This document shows, piece after piece, positions 56,110 through 64,000 of a stretch of DNA of 64,000 nucleotides (position 1 is the first letter of the stretch; each line of letters starts with the position of its first letter). The notes below the pieces were generated by a model. It did no database searches. It had not been told where the DNA came from and was given only the letters and a program-made list of their open reading frames with translations. Origin of the DNA: Chitinibacter sp. FCG-7 (GTDB lineage Bacteria > Pseudomonadota > Gammaproteobacteria > Burkholderiales > Chitinibacteraceae); the NCBI RefSeq assembly GCF_040047665.1, contig NZ_CP157355.1, positions 3,348,001 to 3,412,000 on the forward strand, read 5' to 3'. A program made the position numbers and the translations under genes.

Positions 56110-56922
56110 ATGATGATCAAAACGCTCTGGGGCATGGTGCTGGCCTTGATGATCAACGCCGTGCACGCGGCTTCGCTGGAGTCGATCCAGCGCAATGGCC
56201 TGATCGTGATTGGCGTGCGTGATTCTTCGCCGCCATTTTCACAGCTGGACCCGCAAACGCGCATTCTGAAAGGCTATGACATTGAATTTGCGCAAGGCAT
56301 TGCCAAGCGTTTGAACGTGAAGCCCGTGTTTAAAACGCTGGAGTCGAACGACAGGTTGCCATGGTTGCAACAGGGCAAGGTCGATATCGTCGTGGCGGTG
56401 CTCTCGCGTACGCCCGAGCGCGAAAAGCTGGTTGATTTTAGCGTGGGCTATTTTGTGACCGATACGCGCGTTCTGGCCAAAAAAGGGCGCTTCAAGTCCG
56501 AGCAGGATCTGGCTGGTGCTTATCTGGCGGCGGTGAACGCCTCTACGGGTGCCAAGCTGATTCGCCAATCGTTTGCCAAAACCAAGCTGGCCGAATTTGA
56601 CGATGTACCGGAAACGATCAAAGCGTTGAATGCTGATATTGTCGAAGGCGTGGTTGACGATGCGCCGGTGCTGGCGATGACGCTCAATAAAATGCCCGAA
56701 GCGCAGCGTCAGCGCTACGCCATTAGCGATTTTGCGCTGGCGCTGGAAGTGTATGCTGTGGGCATCCCTAAGGGTGAAAAAACCCTGCAGGCGGCCATCA
56801 ATCGCGCGCTGGTCGAGATGGAAACCTCAGGCGAAGCGGCGGCCATTTTCAACCGCTGGTTTGGCCCGCAAAGCAGCGCGCCCATTGCCCGTATTTTCAA
56901 AATCAGCCCCAGCCGGAATTAA
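56110..56922 (+). CDS. Periplasmic amino-acid-type substrate-binding protein (SBP_bac_3)
   Basis: 270 residues: signal peptide (about 1-21), then IVIGVRDSSPPFSQLDPQTRILKGYDIEFAQGIAKRL, a typical start of glutamate/cystine-type binding proteins. The remaining fold is complete to INRALVEMETSGEAAAIFNRWFG. AAGGGG precedes the ATG. No transporter subunits are adjacent. Confidence 0.87.
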   Translation: MMIKTLWGMVLALMINAVHAASLESIQRNGLIVIGVRDSSPPFSQLDPQTRILKGYDIEFAQGIAKRLNVKPVFKTLESNDRLPWLQQGKVDIVVAVLSRTPEREKLVDFSVGYFVTDTRVLAKKGRFKSEQDLAGAYLAAVNASTGAKLIRQSFAKTKLAEFDDVPETIKALNADIVEGVVDDAPVLAMTLNKMPEAQRQRYAISDFALALEVYAVGIPKGEKTLQAAINRALVEMETSGEAAAIFNRWFGPQSSAPIARIFKISPSRN

Positions 56923-56976
56923 TCAATACCTACACTTAGCGGCCAGCCACATCGCTCGCGTTTGAGCCTTGAGCTG

Positions 56977-57026
56977 GCCGATTCACGCCGATTCAAGCCG
57001 ACTCAAGCTAAATCGAGCCGATTCAA
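56977..57026. repeat. Five 10-bp tandem repeats (GCCGATTCAA)
   Basis: Five head-to-tail 10-bp units at 56977-57026 of consensus GCCGATTCAA, four nearly identical and one (GCTAAATCGA) diverged. They are in the gap between the binding protein and the TPR membrane protein. Confidence 0.8.
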
Positions 57027-57193
57027 CAGCGCATCGGCAATCAATCAGGTTCACGGTTGCCGGGCCCGCCAAAACCGCAGGTGGGCTGATCCGCTCTTGC
57101 TGCAGAAGTCTTTGCTGCTATTGACTTCAGGCTGACAGCAAAGTCTGATAAAGTGGTCGGCATTCTCCTTCGCTCATATTTCCCATCTTCCCC

Positions 57194-58495
57194 ATGCGCC
57201 AGCCTGCCATTGCTCCTTTCTGGGAGCGTTTTCCTTTCTTGTTTGCCTACCCATTCAGATTTGATTCGCTGCTAAGCCTTTGCTTGCTGTCGATGGCTTT
57301 CTGGCTACTTAATTTCGTAGTCGATAGCGGCATTATTTTTTTCATACTGAGCGGTTTGTTGTTCGTCGCGCTGCTGCGGCATGCGTTCAAAGTCTTGGAG
57401 CGTATTGCACTGGGTAAGGCGGATGAGCAGGCCTGGCTGGAAAACACGCAGGCGCACCCCCATCGGCCGTACAAGCAGTTTCTGGTGCTGATCATCGGTG
57501 CTGCGCTGATTCCCTTGCTGGCGGGGCTGGTCGGTAGTGCCTTTGGCGAATTGATGGCGCAGGTTGCGCTGATTGTTGTTTCACTGGGCTTGCTGCTGCT
57601 GATTCCGGCCAGCATCATGGTGCTGGCTTTGACCGATGATCTTGCCGAATCGATGAATCCGGACGAGTTATGGCGGATTATGCGAACGATAGGCTTGCCC
57701 TATCTGGGCATGTGGGCTTGCCTGAGTCTGCTGACGGGCAGTGGCGCAGCGGCTTCTTCCTTGCTGCTGCCGCGCTTGCCCGAGGCGATCACGCCGCTGT
57801 TATTCTTTTTTATCAATATGTACTTCGTGATCGTGATGTACGCCTTGATGGGCTATGTGCTGCACCAGTATCACGAGGCGCTCGGCATCGAGCAGGCTGG
57901 CGGCACGCAGGCGCAAAATACGAAGAGTGAAAAATCCGACGCTCGCAGCCAGCTTGCCCAAGCCGGTGAGCTGGTGCGCTCAGGGCAGGTCGGCGAGGCC
58001 ATCCGTTTACTGGCCGCTGCTGCGCAGGCCAATCCGCAGGATCTGAGCTTGCGCGAAGGCCATTTCAAGTTGTTGCTGGCATCCGAGCCACATCGAGCTG
58101 AGTTGCCGCGCGAAGCGGATCGCTATTTGTCGATTCTCCTGCAGCAAAAGCGCGACGACCTTGGTTTGCGCGCCCTCGAATCCGTTCGCCGCCTTCATCC
58201 AGCCTATTTGCCAGCGGATGGGTACGTGCGCGCCGCGCTCGGTCGGGCTGCGCTCAATACACACCGGCACGATCTGACGCTGGCGCTGGTTAAAGGATTT
58301 GATCAACAGTTTGGCAACCATGCCGCCTTGCCTGAAATACTGCTGCTGGGCGCACGGCTCGCCTCCGAGCATCTGCGCAACGATGCGCAGGCGCTCAAAA
58401 TCCTCGACATGCTGCTGCAGCGTTTTCCAGACCACGCCGTTCGCGATGAAGCGCTGCAATTGCAAACGGTGATCCAGCGCTTGCAGCAGGCTTGA
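57194..58495 (+). CDS. Polytopic membrane protein with C-terminal TPR-like domain
   Basis: 433 residues. Five or six membrane helices occupy about residues 25-225 (for example LLSMAFWLLNFVVDSGIIFFIL and ALIPLLAGLVGSAFGELM). A cytosolic or periplasmic helical-repeat domain (about 250-430, GQVGEAIRLLAAAAQANPQD) follows. The membrane part resembles DUF4013-like proteins. Function unknown. Confidence 0.72.
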   Translation: MRQPAIAPFWERFPFLFAYPFRFDSLLSLCLLSMAFWLLNFVVDSGIIFFILSGLLFVALLRHAFKVLERIALGKADEQAWLENTQAHPHRPYKQFLVLIIGAALIPLLAGLVGSAFGELMAQVALIVVSLGLLLLIPASIMVLALTDDLAESMNPDELWRIMRTIGLPYLGMWACLSLLTGSGAAASSLLLPRLPEAITPLLFFFINMYFVIVMYALMGYVLHQYHEALGIEQAGGTQAQNTKSEKSDARSQLAQAGELVRSGQVGEAIRLLAAAAQANPQDLSLREGHFKLLLASEPHRAELPREADRYLSILLQQKRDDLGLRALESVRRLHPAYLPADGYVRAALGRAALNTHRHDLTLALVKGFDQQFGNHAALPEILLLGARLASEHLRNDAQALKILDMLLQRFPDHAVRDEALQLQTVIQRLQQA

Positions 58496-58497
58496 TG

Positions 58498-58546
58498 GGG
58501 TATTGGCTTGCAGGCTTTTTTGGTAAAGGGCTACAAGGTAATACCC
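58498..58546. repeat. 49-bp bipartite palindromic element (copy 21), intergenic
   Basis: GGGTAT at 58498-58503 and ATACCC at 58541-58546, both perfect, with partly complementary inner arms (CTTGCAG against CTACAAG). It starts 2 bp after the stop of the TPR membrane protein gene. Confidence 0.8.
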
Positions 58547-58560
58547 ATTGATTTAGGTTT

Positions 58561-58740
58561 GTGTCTCAATACGTGTTGATCCAAACCTCGCTGGTGGATC
58601 TAGGGCTTTTTTAAATCCCCTGTCGCCCATCGCCGAGGAAGTGGTGCGAGACAAACAGCTGTATCGTTTGGCTCGCGACCGACTGAGGCGTGGCGTAGCT
58701 TTTCTATTCAACGCGGCCATTCGCGATATGGCGTACTGAT
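58561..58740 (+). pseudogene. Possible remnant of a small coding sequence
   Basis: A GTG frame (58561-58614) breaks at a T-run, and reading continues in another frame from about 58608 to a stop at 58738-58740 (NPLSPIAEEVVRDKQLYRLARD ...). Composition is protein-like, but no family is recognised and chance cannot be excluded. Confidence 0.25.
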
Positions 58741-58746
58741 CGCCCC

Positions 58747-60195
58747 CTACTGAGGTTTGCGCACTAGCCTGGCTTCGGGCGAATCTGGGTATTGGCGGAT
58801 CAGTGTGCGCCAGCAGGATAGTGCGCCCTCTGTGTTGCCAGCGCGCTGGAAAGCCTGACCCAGCCGGTAGAGCTGTGCCGATAGGCCGACGTGATGGCTG
58901 GCTTTGCGGATCAGCATGGATAGCAGCGTTTCTGCGGGGTGGAGCAGGCCCGCGTCGATCCAGCTCACCGCAAGGCGCATCCAGTCGCTGGTGGACAGCT
59001 GCGGCAATGGCGCTTTCAGGTCACGAAGCTGTTGCCAGGCCTCGGCGGTGAGCGCAGCGCCCGGATTCTGGCGCAAGACCAGATGACAGGCGCGCTGACG
59101 CAGCCCAGTATCGGCCTGCATTTTCGCCGTTCGGTAAAAATCCGTGAGCAATTGATGATCGGCCGGTTCGCCTTCCGCCAGCTTGGCCAGTAGCCGAGCC
59201 GCAGGTTCAAACTGCAATTGCGCGAGCAGCTTTTCAGCTTGCGCTTGCTGTTTGCGTCGCTCAATGTTGTTTTCTTCGGCAATCACATGATCGGCGGTCT
59301 GCCAGCCACGCTGCCAGCGGAAAAGTGTGGCGAGCAGGGCGCCGGTCAATAGCCCGCAGAAGTGGGCGTAGTAGTTCACATTGCTGTCGGGGTTCATCGC
59401 TTTTTGCAGCAACTCCTTGCCCAGCCAGACCAGCAAGATCAAGAGCGCTGAAGCTTGCAGCGTGCCCATGTAGAAGATCACGTAATAGAAAAAGCGGATT
59501 TTGCGCAGGCCGTAAATCACGACGAACATCGCCATCACACCGGCGATCGCCCCCGATGCGCCGAGCGAGCCGATAAAGCTATCCGAGGTCAGGACAAGAT
59601 CGGCACTGGTCGCGCCGAGCCCGGCAAGCATATAAAAGGCCAGATAGCGCCATCCACCCAATGCGGCCTCGACGGTATAGCCAACGATAAAAAGCACGAT
59701 CATATTGCCGAGCAGGTGGTCGATGCTGCCATGCATAAACATATGCATCAGCAGGCTGTACCAGGTCGGGTTGGCGGGCTTGAGAATAAAGCGATCGGTG
59801 AAGCTTTGGGCGAGGATGTCTTCGAATTCAGTGCGCTGATTTTTCCAGTTCGCCCAATGCGCTTCATCGCGTTTGACGATTTCGTCATTGTGCAGACGGC
59901 GCATAAAGTCTTCGTCGGCCTGCATGCTCAACAAAGTGAAATGTTTTCCCGCTTTATGTGTCTTGAGCTCTTCTGCCTGCGCTGATCTGCCAGTCTGGTT
60001 TAAATGCTCAAGGTAGCGCGGCAGCTCGAGTTGATCGAGTTTTTGCGAATAATACAGGGTGTAGGCTTTGTCTTCGATTGGCTCGTCGCTCAGCTGCAAG
60101 AAGAGGTAAATAAAGCAGCACAGCGTAATGATGCCCAGCGTCACCCAGGGTGGGCGACGCCAGTCGGGCGCTGAGGGTAAGGGCAGAATCAGCAC
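58747..60195 (-). CDS. Rhomboid family intramembrane serine protease with helical-repeat C-terminus
   Basis: 482 residues from the GTG at 60195, which has AGGGAA just upstream; a TTG at 60234 is the alternative. One helix near the N-terminus (about 15-33), a long soluble loop, then the rhomboid core with catalytic Ser214 (GSLGASGA) and His278 (AHFCGLL). The C-terminal 180 residues are TPR-like. Rhomboids cut transmembrane segments of other proteins; the substrate is unknown. Its start lies just after the stop of the neighbouring fusion-protein gene. Confidence 0.85.
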   Translation of the reverse strand: MLILPLPSAPDWRRPPWVTLGIITLCCFIYLFLQLSDEPIEDKAYTLYYSQKLDQLELPRYLEHLNQTGRSAQAEELKTHKAGKHFTLLSMQADEDFMRRLHNDEIVKRDEAHWANWKNQRTEFEDILAQSFTDRFILKPANPTWYSLLMHMFMHGSIDHLLGNMIVLFIVGYTVEAALGGWRYLAFYMLAGLGATSADLVLTSDSFIGSLGASGAIAGVMAMFVVIYGLRKIRFFYYVIFYMGTLQASALLILLVWLGKELLQKAMNPDSNVNYYAHFCGLLTGALLATLFRWQRGWQTADHVIAEENNIERRKQQAQAEKLLAQLQFEPAARLLAKLAEGEPADHQLLTDFYRTAKMQADTGLRQRACHLVLRQNPGAALTAEAWQQLRDLKAPLPQLSTSDWMRLAVSWIDAGLLHPAETLLSMLIRKASHHVGLSAQLYRLGQAFQRAGNTEGALSCWRTLIRQYPDSPEARLVRKPQ

Positions 60196-60205
60196 GAGGC
60201 TTCCC

Positions 60206-61660
60206 TTATTCTTCGGCAGCAGCTTGGCTAGCAAGCAGCGTTTGGGTGACTACTTCCTTCTCTATCCATTGCGGATCAAAGGTGTTGTGCTGCTGGTTGC
60301 CGACTACCACCAGTGGTACGACAGAATCGCCGATGCGACCAAATTCGCTGCGGCAAGCCTGCGATGTCTCGATATTGCAGTCGTGATAGGCGTAGTCCGG
60401 ATTATTGCTAAACCAGTCGCGCGCCTCCACGCAGGGCTCGTCATTGCTGGTGCAATACAGGGTGATCATGGCGTGCTGCGCCGCCTGCTGCTCATTGGGT
60501 AGACCCGGCAGACGATTTTGCTTGGCACCGATGCCGCCACTAATCAGCGACAAGGAGAACAGCACCGCACCGAAATAGCCTAGGCCGGTGTTGCGTTCAT
60601 TCGGAAAACCAAAGCCGTTGCCCTTTCTGTCGCCGGGCCAGAGGATTAGCCACAGCGTAAAGAGCATCGTGAGCAGACTGCTCAGGTTGAACAGCAGCGA
60701 GGAGCCGGATGTGCCCAGCTTGTACGCGCCAAAACCCTGTAACAGAACAATCGGGATCAGGATCAGCTGCCACCAGCCGCTGCGATCCATGTCGTGCAAA
60801 CGCAGCGTGCTCAGGCGAATCAGATAGCCGAGAAACAGCACGCCAAAAAATCCAACGCCGACCCAGTTGCGAATCATCCCCAGCGGAATCATCAGGCCAA
60901 AAACCAGACCGGCAATTAGCATGGCACCCACGGCGTACGCCATATAACGAATCCGGCAAAGGCGGCCTTCGAAGCTCACCCCGCGAAACGGTGGCGTGTC
61001 TTCGGCGTAGTCTTCCTGATTGATGTCCGGCGCAATCTGGCTGGCGTGGATAGGCTGGCCATTTGGCGAGCTGGTGATTGCCGCCGGTTCAGCGCTCACT
61101 TGTGCCTGTGCTGCGGCAAAACGCGGCATATCCACGCTGCACTCCCGGCAAAGCGTGCGCTTGGGCTGCAATGTGCCGCATTTGGGGCAATTGATCTGCT
61201 CGACCTCGGCCACCAAAGCTAGGGGCGCAGCGGCAGTTGCTACGGTATCGACGGGCACGAGAGGCGGGCTGGGCGCTGCATTGGGCTCTGAACTGGGGGC
61301 TGTGCCAAACAGCGAAGGAAACAGCAGATTTTCGTCATCGGCTGGCGCGGACTGAGTCGCTGGCGGCGGGGTCGGTGTGCTTGGCTCAGCTTTGACCGGC
61401 GCAGGCGCAGTAGGCGGTGCCGACGCAGCTACTTCATCTTCCATCTCAACGACAATACCGATACGCGACAGATTCTGGGCGTAGCGCGGGAAGTCGGCGC
61501 GGGGCAGATTGCGTTTGAGGATGACCGGCGAGCCGGAAAACAGCGCCTGTGCCTGTGAGAGCGGAATATTCAACGCCGCAGCAAGACGTGGTGCCACTTC
61601 CTCGCGGTGTTGGCCAGCCTGTAACTCGCCTCTGAAAACAATCCGGATCATATCGTTCAT
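60206..61660 (-). CDS. Multidomain membrane protein: zinc ribbon, DUF805 and thioredoxin-like domain
   Basis: 484 residues from the ATG at 61660 (the longer frame begins with TTG). In order: small N-terminal domain (about 1-75, MNDMIRIVFRGELQAGQ), Pro/Ala linker, zinc ribbon with Cys158, 161, 171 and 174 (CPKCG ... CRECS), four-helix DUF805-type membrane domain (about 235-355, with LRLHDMDRSGWWQL and WPGDRKGNGFG), and a glutaredoxin-like C-terminal domain (about 390-470, MITLYCTSNDEPCVEARDWF). The cysteine pair there is C-x6-C, not CxxC. Function unknown; linked to the rhomboid gene. Confidence 0.78.
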   Translation of the reverse strand: MNDMIRIVFRGELQAGQHREEVAPRLAAALNIPLSQAQALFSGSPVILKRNLPRADFPRYAQNLSRIGIVVEMEDEVAASAPPTAPAPVKAEPSTPTPPPATQSAPADDENLLFPSLFGTAPSSEPNAAPSPPLVPVDTVATAAAPLALVAEVEQINCPKCGTLQPKRTLCRECSVDMPRFAAAQAQVSAEPAAITSSPNGQPIHASQIAPDINQEDYAEDTPPFRGVSFEGRLCRIRYMAYAVGAMLIAGLVFGLMIPLGMIRNWVGVGFFGVLFLGYLIRLSTLRLHDMDRSGWWQLILIPIVLLQGFGAYKLGTSGSSLLFNLSSLLTMLFTLWLILWPGDRKGNGFGFPNERNTGLGYFGAVLFSLSLISGGIGAKQNRLPGLPNEQQAAQHAMITLYCTSNDEPCVEARDWFSNNPDYAYHDCNIETSQACRSEFGRIGDSVVPLVVVGNQQHNTFDPQWIEKEVVTQTLLASQAAAEE

Positions 61661-61925
61661 TGAATGGGGAAACAAAACGAATGATGATCCTGATAATTGT
61701 TGGAGCAGTCAAACTAATGCAAGGTTTTCTGCGTTTGGTGCGTCAGCTGCTTGCGTCACTTGTTAACATTGCCGGATCGTGAATTGCTGTGCCTGTGTGC
61801 AGAGATACAAATGAGATCAACACTGTAGCCTGCGTTGATAGCGTGGCCGTTAATCACCCGCGCTGATCGGGACGAGTACAATGGCTGCTGTGATGGCGGC
61901 TGCGCCATGTTCTCTGGAGTTACTG

Positions 61926-62921
61926 ATGATACGCCTGGCTGTGGTTGGCACTAACTGGATTACCCAACGTTTTGTCGATGCCGCACATGAAACGGGGCGG
62001 ATACAACTGACCGGAGTGTATTCGCGTACGCTGCAGAAAGCCGAGGCATTTGGAGCGCAATATTCACAATCTGGAGCGCAGGTAGCGCATTATTTCGATT
62101 CTCTGGAGGCGCTCGCCCAATCAGACCTGATAGACGCCGTGTATATCGCCAGCCCCAATTCATTGCATGCGCAGCAGACTTTATTGTTTCTGAATCATCA
62201 AAAACACGTGATCTGTGAAAAACCGCTGGCGTCCAATCTGCGCGAGGCGCAAGCGGTGCTCGATTGTGCGCGCAAAAACCGGGTAGTCTTGCTCGAAGCC
62301 TTTATGGGCGCGCATCTACCCAACTTTTTAGCAATCCAGCAGGCTTTGCCCCGGCTTGGGCGGCTGCAGAAAGTGTTTTTCAACTACTGCCAGTATTCGT
62401 CCCGCTACCCGGCTTACCTGGCGGGCGAAAACCCCAATACATTCAATCCGGCATTTTCCAATGGCTCGATCATGGATATCGGCTATTACTGCCTCGCCAC
62501 GGCCGTGGCCTTGTGGGGCGAACCAAGGTCAGTCTTTGCCACGGCGAGCTTGCTGGACAGTGGCGTTGATGGTCATGGCACGGTTTGCCTTGATTATGGC
62601 GATTTTGCCGCGGTGCTGGTGCATTCAAAAGTATCGGATTCGCTGATCCCCAGCGAAATTCAGGGCGAAGAGGGCACGCTGACCATCGGCAAAATCTCTC
62701 AATGTCTGGATGTGAAATTCACCCCGCGTGGCGGGGTAGAACAGCAAATCAATCAGGTGCAATCGAGCAATACCATGCGCTATGAGGCTGAAACCTTTGC
62801 CGATCTGATCGCCGCTGGGCAAGTGGAACATCGCGGGCTGGAAACTTCGCTGATTGTGGCCAGATTGCTCACCGAAATTCGCAGGCAGACTGGCGTGGTT
62901 TTTCCGGCAGACCTTAATTGA
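61926..62921 (+). CDS. Gfo/Idh/MocA family oxidoreductase
   Basis: 331 residues from the ATG at 61926, with GGAG at 61916-61919. Rossmann start RLAVVGTNWITQRFVDAA, the conserved CEKPLA (HVICEKPLASNLREA) and the substrate-domain segment NGSIMDIGYYCLATAVAL are present. NAD(P)-dependent sugar or amino-sugar dehydrogenase of unknown substrate; an inference toward amino-sugar use would fit chitin metabolism but is not shown. Confidence 0.88.
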   Translation: MIRLAVVGTNWITQRFVDAAHETGRIQLTGVYSRTLQKAEAFGAQYSQSGAQVAHYFDSLEALAQSDLIDAVYIASPNSLHAQQTLLFLNHQKHVICEKPLASNLREAQAVLDCARKNRVVLLEAFMGAHLPNFLAIQQALPRLGRLQKVFFNYCQYSSRYPAYLAGENPNTFNPAFSNGSIMDIGYYCLATAVALWGEPRSVFATASLLDSGVDGHGTVCLDYGDFAAVLVHSKVSDSLIPSEIQGEEGTLTIGKISQCLDVKFTPRGGVEQQINQVQSSNTMRYEAETFADLIAAGQVEHRGLETSLIVARLLTEIRRQTGVVFPADLN

Positions 62922-63020
62922 AACCAAGGCGAAAGGGTTTTGTAGGTTGCTGAGCTTGCGAAGCCCAGCAGGTAAACGTTGGGCTGCATTTCATTTAGCC
63001 TATACGCTCAACTTACCGAG

Positions 63021-63464
63021 TTAAATCGACTCATCCCACAGCGATAGACCGTGAGCATCAAACTCAACCATTTCCCCTTTGCTCAGACTTAAGCTACCAG
63101 TCTCAGCCAAGGTTAGGGCAAATGCAGCATCCCCAGCAACAACGTAAGTAGTGCGACTTCCTGCTGGTTCGACGTGATAGTTTATAGCCTGCACCTCTCC
63201 TCGAACGTGATAACTGAACTCCTCGGCGAGCGGTATTACTTGAGGGTGTCGATTATTACTCTCACATAACCCTTTTATACACTCATGGGCAATTTCAACG
63301 TCGATCTCATAATTAAGGTAGGCCTCAGGGTTTTCACCAGCCGGAACAAACCTTGCTAAAGCAGCAAACGTAGCACATTTGAAATGCACTGGATAACTAT
63401 TCAGATTTGTGTAGCCAATAGGCTTAACCATTAACGTATCAATTTTATCTATGAATATTTTCAT
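63021..63464 (-). CDS. Hypothetical protein
   Basis: 147 residues, no signal peptide or membrane helix, no family recognised. The DNA is more AT-rich than the neighbouring genes, and the next 500 bp are dispersed repeats, so it may be an acquired gene. It has two cysteines in the middle (HECIKGLCESN). Confidence 0.55.
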   Translation of the reverse strand: MKIFIDKIDTLMVKPIGYTNLNSYPVHFKCATFAALARFVPAGENPEAYLNYEIDVEIAHECIKGLCESNNRHPQVIPLAEEFSYHVRGEVQAINYHVEPAGSRTTYVVAGDAAFALTLAETGSLSLSKGEMVEFDAHGLSLWDESI

Positions 63465-63577
63465 AATGTCATCCCCATCTATTTATTTAATGGTTCAAAG
63501 ATTTCATTTCGCTGACCAATGGGCATCGGAAGAGTTGGGAGTAACTACGTTACCAAAAATATCAGCTTGGGATGTTT

Positions 63578-63809
63578 CGGGCATGTTCAGATTTGGTGTT
63601 GATCATGCGTAGGGTGGGTTAGGCCGCCACGATCTTGCCTAAAACTACAAAGGTATTTCGGCCGTAACCCACCATGACGCGTCTCTTATTAAATATCGCG
63701 TCCCGGTGGGTTACGGCATAAAACCGCCTAACCCACCCTACGAATACCGCTTTTCATCATCAAATCACAATATCCGGCCAGATCAACACAGAATCTGAAT
63801 ATTGCCGAT
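63578..63809. repeat. Repeat module A: outer ends plus GTAGGGTGGGTTAG-type core
   Basis: Outer arms are CGGGCATGTTCAGATTTGGTG (in two parts, 63578-63605) and its inverted relative (63781-63809). Inside is a second inverted pair, CGTAGGGTGGGTTAGGC (63608-63624) and its exact complement (63726-63742). The inner sequence is of a kind seen scattered in many proteobacterial genomes. Confidence 0.65.
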
Positions 63810-64000
63810 GTTTCGGGGATGTTCTGATCACGTGTTGATCACATCAAACTACCGTTCGTCCTGAGCTTGTCGAGGGATAATCGATAATTTTTGTGTGGAA
63901 AAGTATTCGAAAAACACCGTTCATGGTTCAACAAGCTCATCAAGAACGGTGTTTTTCCTACTGCTCAGTGACATCAACACAAAATCTGAACATGCCCGAT
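63808..64000. repeat. Repeat module B: same outer ends, different core
   Basis: Outer arms at 63808-63843 and 63970-64000 are relatives of those of module A. The core contains CCGTTCGTCCTGAGCTTGTC (63852-63871) and an inverted copy (63926-63950), plus a hairpin AAAACACCGTTC/GAACGGTGTTTT (63911-63955). The module may continue beyond the window. Confidence 0.6.

Larger units (their letters stand above)
63465..64000. other. Right-edge intergenic repeat region
   Basis: No gene is visible. From 63571 onward the DNA is made of two palindromic repeat modules that share the same outer ends but have different cores. Confidence 0.65.

Overview
The window looks like an ordinary chromosomal stretch of a betaproteobacterium of the order Neisseriales, most probably the chitin-degrading Chitinibacteraceae (Chitinibacter/Deefgea-like). 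The pointers are the pilW-rodZ-ispG-hisS-yfgM-bamB-der-hfq-hflX-hflK-hflC-hisZ-purA block, leuC-entericidin-leuD, a nagB gene, and a secreted protein built from chitinase-A N-terminal-like domains. This assignment is inference from gene order and protein flavour; no rRNA or tRNA gene is present to confirm it. I see no prophage, complete insertion sequence, CRISPR array or replication origin.

Layout. 0-5.5 kb: ribosomal-oxygenase-like cupin, a peroxiredoxin-like protein lacking its catalytic cysteine, slyD, a SPOR protein, ndk, rlmN. 5.5-19.4 kb: a long co-directional housekeeping block (type IV pilus factor, cell shape, isoprenoid synthesis, histidyl-tRNA synthetase, outer-membrane assembly, ribosome GTPases, Hfq, HflX/HflK/HflC, hisZ, purA). 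19.4-30.3 kb: frameshifted LysR regulator, glutamate dehydrogenase, NlpC/P60 hydrolase, UbiB-like kinase, DNA-deoxyinosine glycosylase, chemoreceptor, TerB-like protein, thioesterase, UspA, radical SAM protein, small HTH protein. 30.3-38 kb: intergenic repeat island, then leucine biosynthesis (leuC, leuD, leuB) interrupted by nagB, a DUF1428 protein, a periplasmic binding protein and a Usg-like protein. 38-51.6 kb: rlmJ, DEAD-box helicase, a COG4255-like protein with recJ, the chitinase-N-like protein, serB, FUSC transporter-like protein, YecA-like protein, GNAT, L,D-transpeptidase, AraC regulator. 51.6-56 kb: an unstable tandem duplication of a serine hydrolase plus small membrane protein, both hydrolase copies frameshifted. 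56-64 kb: binding protein, TPR membrane protein, rhomboid protease, a zinc-ribbon/DUF805/thioredoxin-fold fusion, Gfo/Idh/MocA oxidoreductase, an unknown protein, and nested repeat modules at the right edge.

The most striking observation is a bipartite palindromic motif, GGGTAT-N37-ATACCC, always exactly 49 bp long. I found 21 copies (most with both hexamers intact or one or two changes) scattered about every 3 kb, in intergenic DNA and also inside conserved genes such as hisS and recJ. The hisS copy does not lengthen the protein, so the motif is not simply an inserted element. A fixed spacing of about four helical turns suggests a genome-wide recognition site for a multimeric DNA-binding protein. 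I know of no described family with this structure, but I could not search for one.
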